Shown: positions 7,329 to 17,350 of the stretch, piece after piece
How positions within the stretch are numbered: position 1 is the stretch's first letter
How the letters are laid out: each line of letters begins with the position of its first letter
Source of the DNA: Clostridiaceae bacterium
GTDB taxonomy: Bacteria > Bacillota > Clostridia > DSM-8532
Direction: 5' to 3'
DNA length: 52,528 nucleotides
Assembly (NCBI GenBank): GCA_012719545.1
Contig: JAAYAD010000015.1
Coordinates: 1-52,528, forward strand
The notes under the pieces: model-generated
What the model was told of the DNA's origin: nothing
Databases searched by the model: none
The model's input: only the letters and a program-made list of their open reading frames with translations
Program-made: the position numbers and the translations under genes

Positions 7329-9743
7329 ATGGAGTGCAGAAAGAAACGTGAAAACGGATATATTAAGTACATCTTGCTGGTTTTATTTTTTTTTATTGGA
7401 TTTTTTCTGTTATATATATTTTTAAGACCTTTACTGTATGATTTGGCTGGGCAGATGGCTTTAAGCCAAAATGCGAATAATATCGTTTCTTTCTTTGTAG
7501 CACTTCTTGTAAGCCTGGTGGTCCTGTTAATTTATGTGGTTGTTTACCTGGTAATTATCGCCAGAAGAGAAAACCGGGAAAAGCAAATTCTTGAAAAAGC
7601 CATTAACACGGCCAAAATAATTATGATTTCATTTCTTGAAGATGGAGTCATTCTTGAATTTAACCGTATTGCCGAAGAAACACTTAAATATGATGCTCAG
7701 GAAGTTATAAAAACATTAAATATATTTAACTTTCTCGGCAATAGAGATCAGCTTAAGCTAAGAAAAATCATAGATGAGAGCAAGACGGGGAAAATTGAAA
7801 ATACCTTCGAGTTATGCATACATACAAAAAATAACGAGTCCAAATACATAGTATTTAATCTCAATGTTTTTAACCAGAATAATCTTGTCCGTGTTTATGA
7901 ACTCATGGGAGTTGACATAACCGAGCGTGTCAATTCTGAAATAGAGCTGTTTTCAAAACATGAAGAACTTTCTGCAGTTTATGAGGAACTGGCTGCATCT
8001 GAAGAAGAGCTTAAAGATCAGCTGGACGAGCTTATAAGACAAAAGATTATGCTGCAGGAAAAGGATGAAAGGTACAACCTTGTAGTGGAAGCATCCAACC
8101 TGGGTATCTGGGAATGGGATGGAGTAACCAACAGTTACTTCTATTCAGACAAATGGTATGAGATATTTGAGCTTGAAAAAGGTGAAATGAACGGGGAAGA
8201 GCAAGACTGGCTTGAGCTTATTTTGCCTGAAGACAGGCAGATGGTAAAAGACACATTTACCAATCACATCAATAACAAAACTTCTTCGTTTGAATGTGAA
8301 TACAGGATAAGAACCAAAAATGGCAATATAAAATGGATTAATTCGGTTGGAAAAGCATTGTGGGACAGTGATGGCAAGCTCATTAAAATGGCCGGCGCCA
8401 ATACTGATATTACTGCAAAGAAGGAGATTGAAGAAAAGGTCAACAAATTGGCTTACTTCGACACACTGACCGGATTGCCCAACAATACAGGCCTTATCAG
8501 TTACTTTGACTCCATAAAGGACAAAATAAACAATATAGCGCTTGTTTACATTGACCTGGATAATTTAAAGCTTATTAACGACTCTTACGGTCATGTTATT
8601 GGTGACAAGCTCCTTATTGAGGTATCCAAACGTCTGACATCTTTATGTAGAGATGATATGCATATTGCAAGGCTCAATGGCGATGAGTTTGCAGTACTTA
8701 TCCCTGACATTGAATCCGATGAGAAACTTATAGAGTTTGTAGAGAACCTTATAAATGAAGTGGAAGTCATACTTAAGATTGATAATTACAACAATATAAG
8801 CCTGACTGCCAATGTTGGTATTGCGGTTTATCCCAGGGATGCTCAAAATATAGACGAGCTTCTTAAAAATGCCGATACTGCAATGTACAGGGCGGTGGAA
8901 AAGAAGTGCAAGTATTTGTTCTTTGAAAAGGAAATGAACGAGTCCATAACAGAGCGTCTTAACTTAAGAAACAGCTTAAAGGTAGCTCTTGAAAACAAAG
9001 AGTTCCTGCTCTATTACCAGCCCCAGATCAGAGCCGCTGACAGAAGCATTGTGGGATTTGAAGCGCTGGTTCGCTGGAAGAACGACGCTTTGGGCATGGT
9101 TCCGCCAGCCAAGTTCATTCCTATTGCAGAGGAATCCAAAATGATTATCCCTCTTGGGGACTGGATACTTGAGGAAGCTGTCAAGTTCATTAAAAAGGTT
9201 CATGAACAAGGGTATCCTGACCTGATTATATCGGTCAATATTTCGGTTGTTCAGCTTATCCAGAGCAATTTTGCCGAAAAAGTGATTAAGATTGCCGAGG
9301 AATACAATCTTCCCTTCGGAAGCCTTGAGCTTGAGATTACCGAAACTGACATGATGGAGTCCTTGGATCTTGCCATTAACAACATCATGATACTCAGGTC
9401 TAAAGGAGTAAGAATTGCTCTTGACGACTTTGGAACGGGTTATTCATCACTGAATTATCTTACCAGCCTTCCTCTCGACACGCTTAAGATAGACAAGAGC
9501 TTTATTGACAATATCGGGGAAGAGAAGGAAAAGAGCCTGTTGACAGGTTCTATTGTGGAAATCGGAAGAAAACTTGGACTTTCGATTGTAGCTGAGGGCG
9601 TTGAAACAGAAGATCAGTACAAATATCTTGCTAAAAGGCATTGTGAGCGCATCCAGGGATATTTCTTCAGCAGGCCCCTGCCTGAAGAAGAGGCTATAAA
9701 ACTCATGACAGTTCAGGAGAGATTTGCCGAGGAACGTTGTTAA
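7329..9743 (+). CDS. Membrane PAS-GGDEF-EAL cyclic-di-GMP signalling protein
   Basis: An 804-aa protein with two N-terminal membrane helices, two PAS-type sensor segments separated by a coiled coil (ELSAVYEELAASEEEL), a GGDEF domain and a C-terminal EAL domain. The GGDEF motif reads NGDEF (450-454), a first-position variant that may keep cyclase activity. The EAL domain has its signature residues: EALVR (578-582), ITETD, DDFGTGYSSL, TLKIDKSFI and AEGVET, so phosphodiesterase activity is likely. Net effect on c-di-GMP is unclear; such hybrids often degrade it. I chose ATG 7329 because GGAGG lies 5 nt before it; a TTG at 7269 would add 20 residues but lacks a ribosome site. Confidence 0.9.
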   Translation: MECRKKRENGYIKYILLVLFFFIGFFLLYIFLRPLLYDLAGQMALSQNANNIVSFFVALLVSLVVLLIYVVVYLVIIARRENREKQILEKAINTAKIIMISFLEDGVILEFNRIAEETLKYDAQEVIKTLNIFNFLGNRDQLKLRKIIDESKTGKIENTFELCIHTKNNESKYIVFNLNVFNQNNLVRVYELMGVDITERVNSEIELFSKHEELSAVYEELAASEEELKDQLDELIRQKIMLQEKDERYNLVVEASNLGIWEWDGVTNSYFYSDKWYEIFELEKGEMNGEEQDWLELILPEDRQMVKDTFTNHINNKTSSFECEYRIRTKNGNIKWINSVGKALWDSDGKLIKMAGANTDITAKKEIEEKVNKLAYFDTLTGLPNNTGLISYFDSIKDKINNIALVYIDLDNLKLINDSYGHVIGDKLLIEVSKRLTSLCRDDMHIARLNGDEFAVLIPDIESDEKLIEFVENLINEVEVILKIDNYNNISLTANVGIAVYPRDAQNIDELLKNADTAMYRAVEKKCKYLFFEKEMNESITERLNLRNSLKVALENKEFLLYYQPQIRAADRSIVGFEALVRWKNDALGMVPPAKFIPIAEESKMIIPLGDWILEEAVKFIKKVHEQGYPDLIISVNISVVQLIQSNFAEKVIKIAEEYNLPFGSLELEITETDMMESLDLAINNIMILRSKGVRIALDDFGTGYSSLNYLTSLPLDTLKIDKSFIDNIGEEKEKSLLTGSIVEIGRKLGLSIVAEGVETEDQYKYLAKRHCERIQGYFFSRPLPEEEAIKLMTVQERFAEERC

Positions 9744-9767
9744 ATACGGCTGTATTGTACTGATGGA

Positions 9768-9797
9768 TTGACACGGATAACAACTTTATGATATAGT
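9768..9797 (+). promoter_or_regulatory. Sigma-A promoter for rpsR
   Basis: TTGACA (9768-9773) and TATAGT (9792-9797) are separated by 18 nt, in front of the ribosomal gene at 9906. Confidence 0.55.
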
Positions 9798-9905
9798 AGT
9801 TTAGCTAAATAAAAAAATGACGGATAAAGAAATATAGATAGAGAATAAAAGAGCGTGTATGCCTTAGAAAACGAGAAAGAGTCTTGGAAGGAGGCATTCA
9901 GTAAA

Positions 9906-10184
9906 ATGTCTGAAGCAAAAAAAGAGAGAGCGCCTAAGAAAAGTGGCGAGGGCAAGGCAGGCCACGGCATCAGAAGAGCAAAGCGCAAGATTTGCCAGTT
10001 CTGTGTCGATAAGGTTGCTGAAATAGATTACAAGGATGTTCAGAAAATAAGAAAGTATCTGTCTGAAAAGGGAAAGATTCTTCCCAGAAGAATCTCCGGA
10101 TGCTGCGCAAAGCATCAGCGCCAGCTTACAACATCCATCAAGAGAGCCCGTCACATTGCATTATTGCCATATACAACTGACTAA
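9906..10184 (+). CDS. rpsR: 30S ribosomal protein S18, zinc-type
   Basis: A 92-aa protein with the S18 core ([45 protein letters not shown]). The CxxC plus CC cysteines mark the zinc-binding C+ form. S18 binds S6 on the platform of the 30S subunit. ATG 9906 is preceded by AAGGAGG. In most Firmicutes rpsR follows rpsF and ssb; here it has its own promoter directly after a c-di-GMP gene, and a terminator follows. A second, C-minus copy elsewhere in the genome is possible but cannot be seen. Confidence 0.95.
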   Translation: MSEAKKERAPKKSGEGKAGHGIRRAKRKICQFCVDKVAEIDYKDVQKIRKYLSEKGKILPRRISGCCAKHQRQLTTSIKRARHIALLPYTTD

Positions 10185-10190
10185 CAAATA

Positions 10191-10222
10191 ACAGCCTATA
10201 GATTTAAATCTATAGGCTGTAT
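10191..10222 (+). terminator. Rho-independent terminator after rpsR
   Basis: A perfect 30-bp palindrome (10191-10220, arms ACAGCCTATAGATTT and its complement) is followed by ATTTG. It may work in both directions. Confidence 0.7.
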
Positions 10223-10257
10223 TTGAATTTCTCCGCATCAAAAGCCTTTACGGGAAA

Positions 10258-10287
10258 TTGGAACTTAAATTGTCACAATGCTATAAT
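10258..10287 (+). promoter_or_regulatory. Sigma-A promoter for the MazG-like gene and rplI
   Basis: TTGGAA (10258-10263) and TATAAT (10282-10287) are separated by 18 nt, ending 31 nt before the ATG at 10319. Confidence 0.6.
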
Positions 10288-10318
10288 GATTTCACATGAT
10301 TAGGTTGGATGTGATGAT

Positions 10319-10651
10319 ATGAGTTTCAAAGGTATGGATATCACTAAAAATATGCGGATGATAGAGAGCCTTAAAAGCCAGCTCCTTCTTGCAATTTCCA
10401 ATCTCTATTCGGAAATGGCCTCTGAAACATGTGATGATATAAGGCCTGTTGCTCTTGATACTTTATCTGATACAATTATAATAAGCTACCTTCTTGCCAG
10501 AAGATTAGGTCTTGATTACCTTACCCTGGAAAAGAAGATTACATCCAAGATACGTCTTGGTATGCTGCAGGATCATGAAACAGAAAGATATTTTGGTGAT
10601 TTGTCAGCCTTGTCCCGTATTCGTGCTTTCCAGTCCGGGAATGCTTCATAA
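10319..10651 (+). CDS. MazG-like family protein
   Basis: A 110-aa all-helical protein. The pattern (SLKSQLLLAISNLYSEMA, then a helix with DTLSDTIIISYLLARRLG and a lysine-rich helix) resembles the small MazG-like proteins of Clostridia, related to nucleotide pyrophosphohydrolases. The usual EExxE...ExxD metal motif of active MazG is only partly seen, so activity is uncertain. It lies 50 bp before rplI and probably shares its transcript. Confidence 0.55.
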   Translation: MSFKGMDITKNMRMIESLKSQLLLAISNLYSEMASETCDDIRPVALDTLSDTIIISYLLARRLGLDYLTLEKKITSKIRLGMLQDHETERYFGDLSALSRIRAFQSGNAS

Positions 10652-10701
10652 CATATATGGCCGGCATATCACCCAAAAAGTGATGAAATGGAGGTTGCAT
10701 T

Positions 10702-11151
10702 GTGAAAGTAATTTTAAAGCAGGATGTTAAGTCCCTTGGAAAGAAAGACGAGATTGTAAACGTAAATGACGGTTATGCCAGAAACTTTCTTATCCCCAAG
10801 GGCCTTGCAATAGAGGCAACTGCAGCTGCTTTGAACGAAGCAAAAGCAAAGCAGAATGCAGAAAAACACAGAAAAGATGTGGAGCTTGCAGAAGCAAAGG
10901 CTTTAGCAGCAAGGCTCTCTGAGCTTACAGTAACATTAAAGTCAAAGGCCGGTGCCAATGGAAAGCTCTTTGGTTCCATTACAGGCAAGGATATTGCCGA
11001 GCAGTTAAAGGCACAATTCAATATTGCAGTAGATAAAAAATGCATGAATCTTCCGGAACCTATCCGTACTCTCGGGACTACCGAAGTTGATGTTAAGCTC
11101 TATCCGGGTGTCGCTGCGAAACTTAAAGTAAAAGTAGAGAATGAACAGTAA
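10702..11151 (+). CDS. rplI: 50S ribosomal protein L9
   Basis: A 149-aa protein of standard L9 length. The N-terminal RNA-binding domain ([34 protein letters not shown] region) is joined by a long helix ([16 protein letters not shown]) to a C-terminal domain ([16 protein letters not shown]). L9 binds 23S rRNA near the L1 stalk. The start is GTG 10702 with GGAGG upstream. The usual neighbour dnaB follows. Confidence 0.97.
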   Translation: MKVILKQDVKSLGKKDEIVNVNDGYARNFLIPKGLAIEATAAALNEAKAKQNAEKHRKDVELAEAKALAARLSELTVTLKSKAGANGKLFGSITGKDIAEQLKAQFNIAVDKKCMNLPEPIRTLGTTEVDVKLYPGVAAKLKVKVENEQ

Positions 11152-11194
11152 AATTTATAGTTTATTGTTTCTTTAAGTTAACTTGGGGGTTATA

Positions 11195-12535
11195 ATGGAC
11201 GAATTAAAGAGGATTCCGCCGCACCATACTGAGGCGGAACAATCTATTCTGGGAGCTTTATTAATTGATCGCAGCGCCCTGTCCGAAGTAAGCGGAAGGT
11301 TAAAGCCGGATGCCTTTTATCTTGAAAAGCACAAGGAAATTTATGAGGCTATTCTTACCCTTTATGAAGAAAGTCTTCCCGTTGATATTGTTACCGTATC
11401 CGACGTACTTGCCAAAAGGGGGACCCTTGAAAAGGTAGGGGATCTGGATTATATCGCATATCTTGCCAACAGTGTTCCCACCACTGCAAATGTTGCCCAT
11501 TATGTATCCATTGTGGAAGATAAGGCCTTGTTAAGAAGGCTTATTGCTGTTTCGGGAGAAATAATGGATCTGGGATATCAGGGAACCATGGAAGGCGCCG
11601 ATGTGCTCAATATAGCAGAAAAGGGCATATTCGACATATCCCAGGGCCTTAATAAATCAGGCCTTGAACCTATAAATTCAATTCTGGACAAGACCTTTAC
11701 CGCATTGGAGGAGCTGTGCCAGAACAAGGGAGAAATAACAGGCGTTCCAAGCGGCTTTATAGATCTGGACAGAAAAACATCAGGCTTCCAGAATTCGGAC
11801 TTGATTCTGGTTGCTGCGCGTCCTGCCATGGGTAAAACCTCCTTTGTGCTTAATATAGCCGTCAATGCTGCTTTAAAGCAGTATCCGGTGGCTATTTTCA
11901 GTCTTGAAATGTCCAGAACCCAGCTGGTTAACAGAATATTATCTCTTGAAGCCATGGTTGAGCTTGAAAAGATGCGCACAGGAAAGCTTGACGCTGAGGA
12001 CTGGAAAAAGATCGGCTTTTCACTTGGCCCTCTTTCCAAAGCTCCAATATACATAGATGACAATGCAAGCGTAAATTCTATGGAAATGCTGTCAAAGCTA
12101 AGAAAGCTCAAACTTGAAAAGGGTCTTGGGCTTGTTATTATCGACTATCTCCAGCTTATGGAGGGAAGGAAAAAGTCTGATAACCGACAGCAGGAAATTT
12201 CCGAGATTTCACGCTCCCTTAAAATTATGGCAAGGGAGCTTAACGTGCCTGTTATTGCATTGTCACAGCTCAGCCGTGCCCCTGAGCAGAGAAATGACCA
12301 CAGGCCTATTTTGAGTGACTTGAGAGAATCGGGCGCAATAGAGCAGGATGCCGATATGGTAATGTTCCTGTACCGTGACGACTATTACAACGAGGATTCA
12401 GAAAAGCGCAATATAACTGAAGTAATAATTGCCAAGCACAGAAACGGTCCTACCGGGGTTGTGGAACTGGCATGGATTCCTCAGTATACCAAGTTCGGCA
12501 ACCGAATGTACGAAGAGCCCGGAATGGTTCCATAA
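11195..12535 (+). CDS. dnaB: Replicative DNA helicase DnaB
   Basis: A hexameric 5'-3' helicase of the replication fork. The N-terminal helical domain begins RIPPHHTEAEQSILGALL; the RecA-like domain has Walker A ARPAMGKTS, Walker B GLVIIDYLQLM, DnaB motif EISEISRSLKIMARELNVP, and LSQLSRAPEQR followed by the arginine-finger region. At about 446 aa it is normal in length, with no intein or frameshift. ATG 11195 is chosen because GGGGGT lies just upstream; a TTG 12 nt earlier is less likely. The gene lies between rplI and tilS. Confidence 0.96.
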   Translation: MDELKRIPPHHTEAEQSILGALLIDRSALSEVSGRLKPDAFYLEKHKEIYEAILTLYEESLPVDIVTVSDVLAKRGTLEKVGDLDYIAYLANSVPTTANVAHYVSIVEDKALLRRLIAVSGEIMDLGYQGTMEGADVLNIAEKGIFDISQGLNKSGLEPINSILDKTFTALEELCQNKGEITGVPSGFIDLDRKTSGFQNSDLILVAARPAMGKTSFVLNIAVNAALKQYPVAIFSLEMSRTQLVNRILSLEAMVELEKMRTGKLDAEDWKKIGFSLGPLSKAPIYIDDNASVNSMEMLSKLRKLKLEKGLGLVIIDYLQLMEGRKKSDNRQQEISEISRSLKIMARELNVPVIALSQLSRAPEQRNDHRPILSDLRESGAIEQDADMVMFLYRDDYYNEDSEKRNITEVIIAKHRNGPTGVVELAWIPQYTKFGNRMYEEPGMVP

Positions 12536-12544
12536 GGTACTGTT

Positions 12545-14002
12545 ATGAAAGGCGACCTTGTTAAAACAATTGCAGGTGATATTGAAAAATATAATCTTTT
12601 TGAAAAAGGCTCCCGCATAGTGGCAGGCGTGTCAGGGGGAGCCGATTCGGTGTGCCTTTTAAAAGTATTATGCGAGCTTAAGGATGAATACAATCTTTCA
12701 ATTACCGCAGTACATGTAAACCATGGTCTAAGAGGCAGCGAAGCTGAAAAGGATCAGGAATTTGTAACAGAACTCTGCCAAAAATGGGAGGTACCCTTAA
12801 GAATATTCAGGGCAGATATAAAGGCCTTAAGCAATGAAAAGAAAATATCACTGGAGGAAGCGGGACGAATAGCCCGCTATAGCTTTTTTAACCAGGTATT
12901 GAAAGAGCAGGGTGCCAATTATATTGCAGTAGCCCATCAGTTGGAGGACCAGGCAGAAACGGTAATGCACCATATCCTGAGAGGTACGGGCATTGATGGT
13001 CTTTGCGGCATGAGCATCAAGCAGGGAAATATTGTCCGCCCGCTATTAAATATTTCAAGAGATGAAATTATAAAGTATCTTTATGAGAATGGGATACCCT
13101 ACTGTATTGACAGCACCAATCTGGAATCCGAATATACCAGAAACCGGATACGAAATGAACTATTCCCTTTTATCAGGGACAATTTTATGGTAAATCCGGT
13201 TGCCCAGCTTGCAAGACTTTCCAATATTGCCCGTGAAGAGCAGGAATTTCTTGAAAATGCGGCAAAAGAGGCATATAAAAAGGCCGTCTTGAATGATTCG
13301 GGAAATGTAGAGCTGTCTTTGACAAAGCTTAAGGATTTTCCAGACGCAATAAAAAAAAGGATAATAAGAATTGCGTGGGAGAAAATAAACAATAATCGAA
13401 AAAATCTTGAATACGTGCACATTGAGCAGCTTATGGCTCTATTGACAAGAGGTCAAACAGGAAAAAAGGCGGAGCTGCCTCAAGGTTTTGAAGCACGTAT
13501 ATCCTATGATAAACTGATATTTTCAAAAAAGATGGACAAAAGCACCGCGCCCTATTCCTACAGGGTAAATCTTAACGGGATTACGGTGGCAAATGAGGCA
13601 AATGGCATGCTTAATGCAAGTGTCATGTCCATAAAAGAGGCAAAAAAGCTTTATGGACCGCCGGAGTCTTTCAAAGAGGGAGATTTTGTCCAATTTTTTG
13701 ATTATAATAAACTTGGTAATGGAATTGTTTTAAGGAATCGTATTGAAGGGGACCGTATTCGTCCCCGGGGTTCAAGGGGGGAAAAAAGACTTAAGGAGTT
13801 TTTTATTGATGAGAAGATTCCCAGAGAAAAACGGGATGAAATTCCTTTAATTGCCCGGGACAACAAGATAGTGTGGATTGTTGGAATGAGAACCAGCCAG
13901 GATTTCCGGGCAGATAAAGACACGGAAACAGTATTGGTATTAACATGGACTTATTTTCAAGATGGAGGAGATCGAGATGACAGATATTACAAAGACAGGT
14001 AA
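12545..14002 (+). CDS. tilS: tRNA(Ile)-lysidine synthetase
   Basis: A 485-aa protein with the PP-loop ATP motif SGGADS (30-35), the VHVNHGLRG and AHQLEDQAET segments of the TilS catalytic domain, and the C-terminal TilS domain (LRNRIEGDRIRPRGSRGEKRL..FIDEKIPR region). It attaches lysine to C34 of the CAU-anticodon tRNA-Ile so that AUA is read as Ile; this is essential in bacteria. It begins 9 bp after dnaB and overlaps the start of hpt by 26 bp, a common Firmicute arrangement. Confidence 0.96.
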   Translation: MKGDLVKTIAGDIEKYNLFEKGSRIVAGVSGGADSVCLLKVLCELKDEYNLSITAVHVNHGLRGSEAEKDQEFVTELCQKWEVPLRIFRADIKALSNEKKISLEEAGRIARYSFFNQVLKEQGANYIAVAHQLEDQAETVMHHILRGTGIDGLCGMSIKQGNIVRPLLNISRDEIIKYLYENGIPYCIDSTNLESEYTRNRIRNELFPFIRDNFMVNPVAQLARLSNIAREEQEFLENAAKEAYKKAVLNDSGNVELSLTKLKDFPDAIKKRIIRIAWEKINNNRKNLEYVHIEQLMALLTRGQTGKKAELPQGFEARISYDKLIFSKKMDKSTAPYSYRVNLNGITVANEANGMLNASVMSIKEAKKLYGPPESFKEGDFVQFFDYNKLGNGIVLRNRIEGDRIRPRGSRGEKRLKEFFIDEKIPREKRDEIPLIARDNKIVWIVGMRTSQDFRADKDTETVLVLTWTYFQDGGDRDDRYYKDR

Positions 14003-14513
14003 AATTAAGGTTTTGGTAAGCAGAGAAGAGCTAAAGGCTAAAACTGAGGAACTTGCAAAGAGAATAACAAAGGATTACGAGGGAAAAGACCTGCTTCTTG
14101 TTGGCGTATTGAAGGGCGGATTTATGTTCATGGCTGATCTTTGCCGTGCAATAGATTTGCCTTTAAGTGTTGATTTTATATCTGTAAGCAGCTATGGCAA
14201 TTCAACGGTATCATCAGGGGTAGTAAGGATTCTCAAGGACATTGATTATGATATTACAGGAAAGCATGTTCTTATTGTAGAGGATCTCATTGACACCGGT
14301 CTTACCCTTACATACCTTAAGGACCTCTTTATGGCAAAGCATTGTGCTAGCGTAAAAATCTGCACTATATTGGACAAGCCTTCAAGAAGAAAAGTGAATT
14401 TAGAGGTCGATTACCAGGGTATAATAATTCCCGATAAGTTTGTAATCGGCTATGGGCTTGACTATGCAGAAAAATACCGCAATCTGCCCGATGTTTGCGT
14501 AATTGAGGAATAA
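13977..14513 (+). CDS. hpt: Hypoxanthine phosphoribosyltransferase
   Basis: A 178-aa purine-salvage enzyme that makes IMP or GMP from hypoxanthine or guanine and PRPP. The PRPP-binding motif VLIVEDLIDTGLTL, the LLVGVLKGGFMFMADL segment and the C-terminal VIGYGLDYAEKYRNLP segment are all present. ATG 13977 is chosen because GGAGGAG ends 6 nt before it; an in-frame ATG at 13962 precedes that ribosome site. The dnaB-tilS-hpt-ftsH order is conserved among Firmicutes. Confidence 0.96.
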   Translation: MTDITKTGKIKVLVSREELKAKTEELAKRITKDYEGKDLLLVGVLKGGFMFMADLCRAIDLPLSVDFISVSSYGNSTVSSGVVRILKDIDYDITGKHVLIVEDLIDTGLTLTYLKDLFMAKHCASVKICTILDKPSRRKVNLEVDYQGIIIPDKFVIGYGLDYAEKYRNLPDVCVIEE

Positions 14514-14657
14514 TTTTAAGGTAATTGGCCATATACCAGAAGTGGATATGAGGTTGTTTTTTTACCCCCGGTATGTTACGATAATATAATGATTTAAGAT
14601 GGCCGTAGTGTATTTATATATAACCTATATTGGCCTTCGTTAGGAGGGTGAATTTAT

Positions 14658-16511
14658 TTGAAGAATTTTAGGGGCTTGAGCTTTTACATCATTATATTTG
14701 TTATAATGGCCCTGATATTAATGATGTACAATGGCATCAGCAACCCGACTGATATGAAATATTCGGAGTTCCGCAAGGAATTGGACGCCGGAAATGTTGA
14801 GTATGTCTTAATTAGACCTCTTGAAGCAGAAGTAATACTTAAGAATCCCTCCGGTGGCTTTCAGGCTAATACGCGCTATACAGTGAGCTTTTTGTCCCAT
14901 GAGGCTTTTGTAAGCCTTCTGGATAAGGCTTTTGATGAAGGAAAAATAGACGCCGATTCCTATGAATTTGAACCGGTTTCAACTCCTCCGTGGTGGCTTG
15001 AAATGCTTCCCATGCTGGGTATAGTTATTCTCTTTATCTTCTTTTGGATTTTCTTCATACAGCAGTCCCAGGGAGCCGGAGGCAATCGGGTCATGTCCTT
15101 TGGCAAGAGCAGGGCAAGAGTTGCCAATGAGGACGGAAAGCTTAAGGTTCGTTTCAGCGATGTAGCAGGTGCTGATGAAGAAAAGGCGGAACTGGAGGAA
15201 ATAGTTCAATTCCTCAAGGAGCCTAAGAAGTATGTGGAGCTTGGCGCCCGCATACCAAAAGGAGTCCTGCTTGTGGGACCTCCGGGCACCGGTAAAACCC
15301 TGCTTGCAAAAGCTGTTGCAGGGGAAGCGGGAACACCTTTCTTCTCCATAAGCGGTTCCGACTTTGTGGAGATGTTCGTAGGTGTGGGTGCATCCCGCGT
15401 ACGCGACCTGTTTGATCAGGCAAAGAAAAATGCTCCTTGTATAATCTTTATAGATGAAATTGACGCCGTAGGCCGCCATAGAGGCGCAGGACTCGGCGGA
15501 GGCCACGACGAACGCGAGCAGACCTTGAACCAGCTACTGGTTGAAATGGACGGATTCGGCGTAAACGAAGGAGTTATTATCCTTGCTGCCACCAACCGTC
15601 CCGATATTCTGGACCCGGCACTTATGCGTCCGGGACGTTTCGACAGGCAGGTAGTTGTAAGCTATCCCGATATTAAGGGAAGAGAAGAAATACTTAAGGT
15701 TCATTCCAAGAACAAGCCGTTGGCTCCTGATGTGGATCTTAAGGATATAGCCAAAACTACGCCCGGATTTACCGGAGCCGACCTTGAGAACCTGCTCAAT
15801 GAAGCTGCCCTTCTTGCGGCTCGTAAAAACCGCAAGGATATTTCAATGACAGAAATCAAGGAAGCTAACTATAAAGTTATGATGGGCCCTGAGAAGAAGA
15901 GCAGGGTAATAAGCGACAAGGAAAAGAAGCTTACCGCTTACCACGAGGCTGGTCATGCCATTACAGTCCGTGTGGTATCTACCACTGTCAAGGTTGACAG
16001 GGTTACCATAATACCTTCTGGTCGTGCCGGAGGATTTACCTCCTTTAAGCCCGATGAAGACCGCCAGTATGTAACTAAGTCCCAGCTTATGGAGCAAATT
16101 ATTATAAGCCTTGGCGGAAGGGCGGCAGAAGAGCTTGTTCTGGGTGAAATAAGCACCGGAGCAGCCAACGACCTTAAGCAGGCAAACAATATTGCCCGCA
16201 ATATGATTACCAAGTATGGTATGAGCGAAGAGCTTTCAAATCTGGTCTTCGGCGATGAAAACGACGAAGTATTCTTAGGAAAGAGTTATGCTCATACCCG
16301 TAACTACAGTGAAGAGATTTCCGCAAAGATTGACGCAGAGGTTAAGAAGATTATTGACGAAGCCTATGCTAAAGCCAAGGAAATCCTTACTGAGAACAGA
16401 CAAAGGCTTGAAGATATTACCCAGGCGCTTCTGGATAAAGAACGTCTTGAAGCCGACGAATTTGAGGAAATATTCAAAAACGGCTATAATCCAACTCCAG
16501 CCATAGACTGA
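14658..16511 (+). CDS. ftsH: ATP-dependent zinc metalloprotease FtsH
   Basis: A 617-aa membrane protease. Two membrane helices (about 8-24 and 115-135) flank an outward domain. The AAA+ domain has Walker A GPPGTGKT and Walker [12 protein letters not shown], with the second region of homology ending RPGRFDRQ. The M41 protease domain has the zinc site HEAGH (H429, E430, H433) and the later Asp in AANDL. It degrades misfolded membrane and regulatory proteins. The start is TTG 14658, with GGAGGG upstream. The C-terminus is normal. Confidence 0.97.
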   Translation: MKNFRGLSFYIIIFVIMALILMMYNGISNPTDMKYSEFRKELDAGNVEYVLIRPLEAEVILKNPSGGFQANTRYTVSFLSHEAFVSLLDKAFDEGKIDADSYEFEPVSTPPWWLEMLPMLGIVILFIFFWIFFIQQSQGAGGNRVMSFGKSRARVANEDGKLKVRFSDVAGADEEKAELEEIVQFLKEPKKYVELGARIPKGVLLVGPPGTGKTLLAKAVAGEAGTPFFSISGSDFVEMFVGVGASRVRDLFDQAKKNAPCIIFIDEIDAVGRHRGAGLGGGHDEREQTLNQLLVEMDGFGVNEGVIILAATNRPDILDPALMRPGRFDRQVVVSYPDIKGREEILKVHSKNKPLAPDVDLKDIAKTTPGFTGADLENLLNEAALLAARKNRKDISMTEIKEANYKVMMGPEKKSRVISDKEKKLTAYHEAGHAITVRVVSTTVKVDRVTIIPSGRAGGFTSFKPDEDRQYVTKSQLMEQIIISLGGRAAEELVLGEISTGAANDLKQANNIARNMITKYGMSEELSNLVFGDENDEVFLGKSYAHTRNYSEEISAKIDAEVKKIIDEAYAKAKEILTENRQRLEDITQALLDKERLEADEFEEIFKNGYNPTPAID

Positions 16512-16546
16512 GCTTAAGCCGAATTAAGGTTTCTCATATAATATTG

Positions 16547-16577
16547 CAATAGCTGCCTTCGTATAGGGCAGCTATTG
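16547..16577 (+). terminator. Hairpin after ftsH
   Basis: An 11-bp perfect stem CAATAGCTGCC/GGCAGCTATTG (16547-16557 / 16567-16577). No T run follows, so it may be a weak terminator or mRNA end stabiliser. Confidence 0.4.
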
Positions 16578-16710
16578 TGGTATCTGGAGAAGTTTATAAC
16601 ATCTGTATTCTTTTATAAAAATTTAATTAAATCTTTATTATTTGAATTTCTTTAATATGGTAAAATGATATAGCATTACGTAATAGCCTGAACCTGAAAG
16701 AGAGTTAACC

Positions 16711-17337
16711 ATGTATGGCATTAAAATAATGAAAAACCTTAAGCCTGACTATAATAAAAGCCTTATCTATACAAGGCTTGGCTACAATAAAAAAAGCGCC
16801 GAACTGTCCACAGAAGCATTCAAGGAGACAGAAAGGCTTATAGAGCTTACTAAAAAAACTCTGGATATTACCGCTGCCTACAGGATGATGAATATCGTTG
16901 AAATAAAGCCTCCAGAGGTGATATTAGAGGATGGGACGGTACTTAAAGGGCAGAAGCTGTCAAAGCTTTTGGAAAACTGCAATACGGCTCTTTTAATGCT
17001 TGCAACAGGCGGTAAAAAAGTGATGGAGCTTATTACCCGGCTACAGGACGAGGGAAGGCTCAGTGAAGCCGTTGTAGTGGATGCCGCAGCTTCTGAGATA
17101 ACCGATTCGGCGCTGGATATGGTTATGGCTCATGTGGCGCAGATTATAAGGCCAAGGGGGCAGGCTCTGACCAAAATGCGGTTCAGTCCCGGATATGGGG
17201 ACTTTGATATCACTCAGCAGCGTGATTTTTACAGGCTTCTTGATGCCCAATCCTTTGGGATAACAATAAATGATGCATGTTTGCTGCTGCCTGAAAAATC
17301 AGTCTTTGCAATAGCAGGTATCAGAAACTATTTTTAA
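16711..17337 (+). CDS. Stand-alone MetH reactivation (AdoMet-binding) domain protein
   Basis: This 208-aa protein resembles the C-terminal activation domain of cobalamin-dependent methionine synthase (PEVILEDGTVLKGQKLSKLL region, and TKMRFSPGYGDFDITQQRDFY, whose RxSPGYGD-type segment binds AdoMet). In full-length MetH this domain binds AdoMet and remethylates oxidised cob(II)alamin. Here it is encoded separately, ending 13 bp before the MetH gene, which lacks the domain. The two proteins should act together. It starts with ATG 16711 after AAAGAGAG. Confidence 0.85.
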   Translation: MYGIKIMKNLKPDYNKSLIYTRLGYNKKSAELSTEAFKETERLIELTKKTLDITAAYRMMNIVEIKPPEVILEDGTVLKGQKLSKLLENCNTALLMLATGGKKVMELITRLQDEGRLSEAVVVDAAASEITDSALDMVMAHVAQIIRPRGQALTKMRFSPGYGDFDITQQRDFYRLLDAQSFGITINDACLLLPEKSVFAIAGIRNYF

Positions 17338-17350
17338 TCTGGAGGGAAAA

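Noticed and set aside
11578-12111. Long open frame of 177 codons opposite dnaB
   Set aside because: It is antisense to conserved DnaB helicase motifs, has no ribosome site and its composition mirrors dnaB codon bias.
14979-15506. 175-codon open frame opposite ftsH
   Set aside because: Antisense to the AAA+ domain of FtsH, which is unmistakable on the plus strand.
16578-16710. SAM or cobalamin riboswitch upstream of the split metH
   Set aside because: Only about 130 nt are available and none of the conserved aptamer boxes can be seen.
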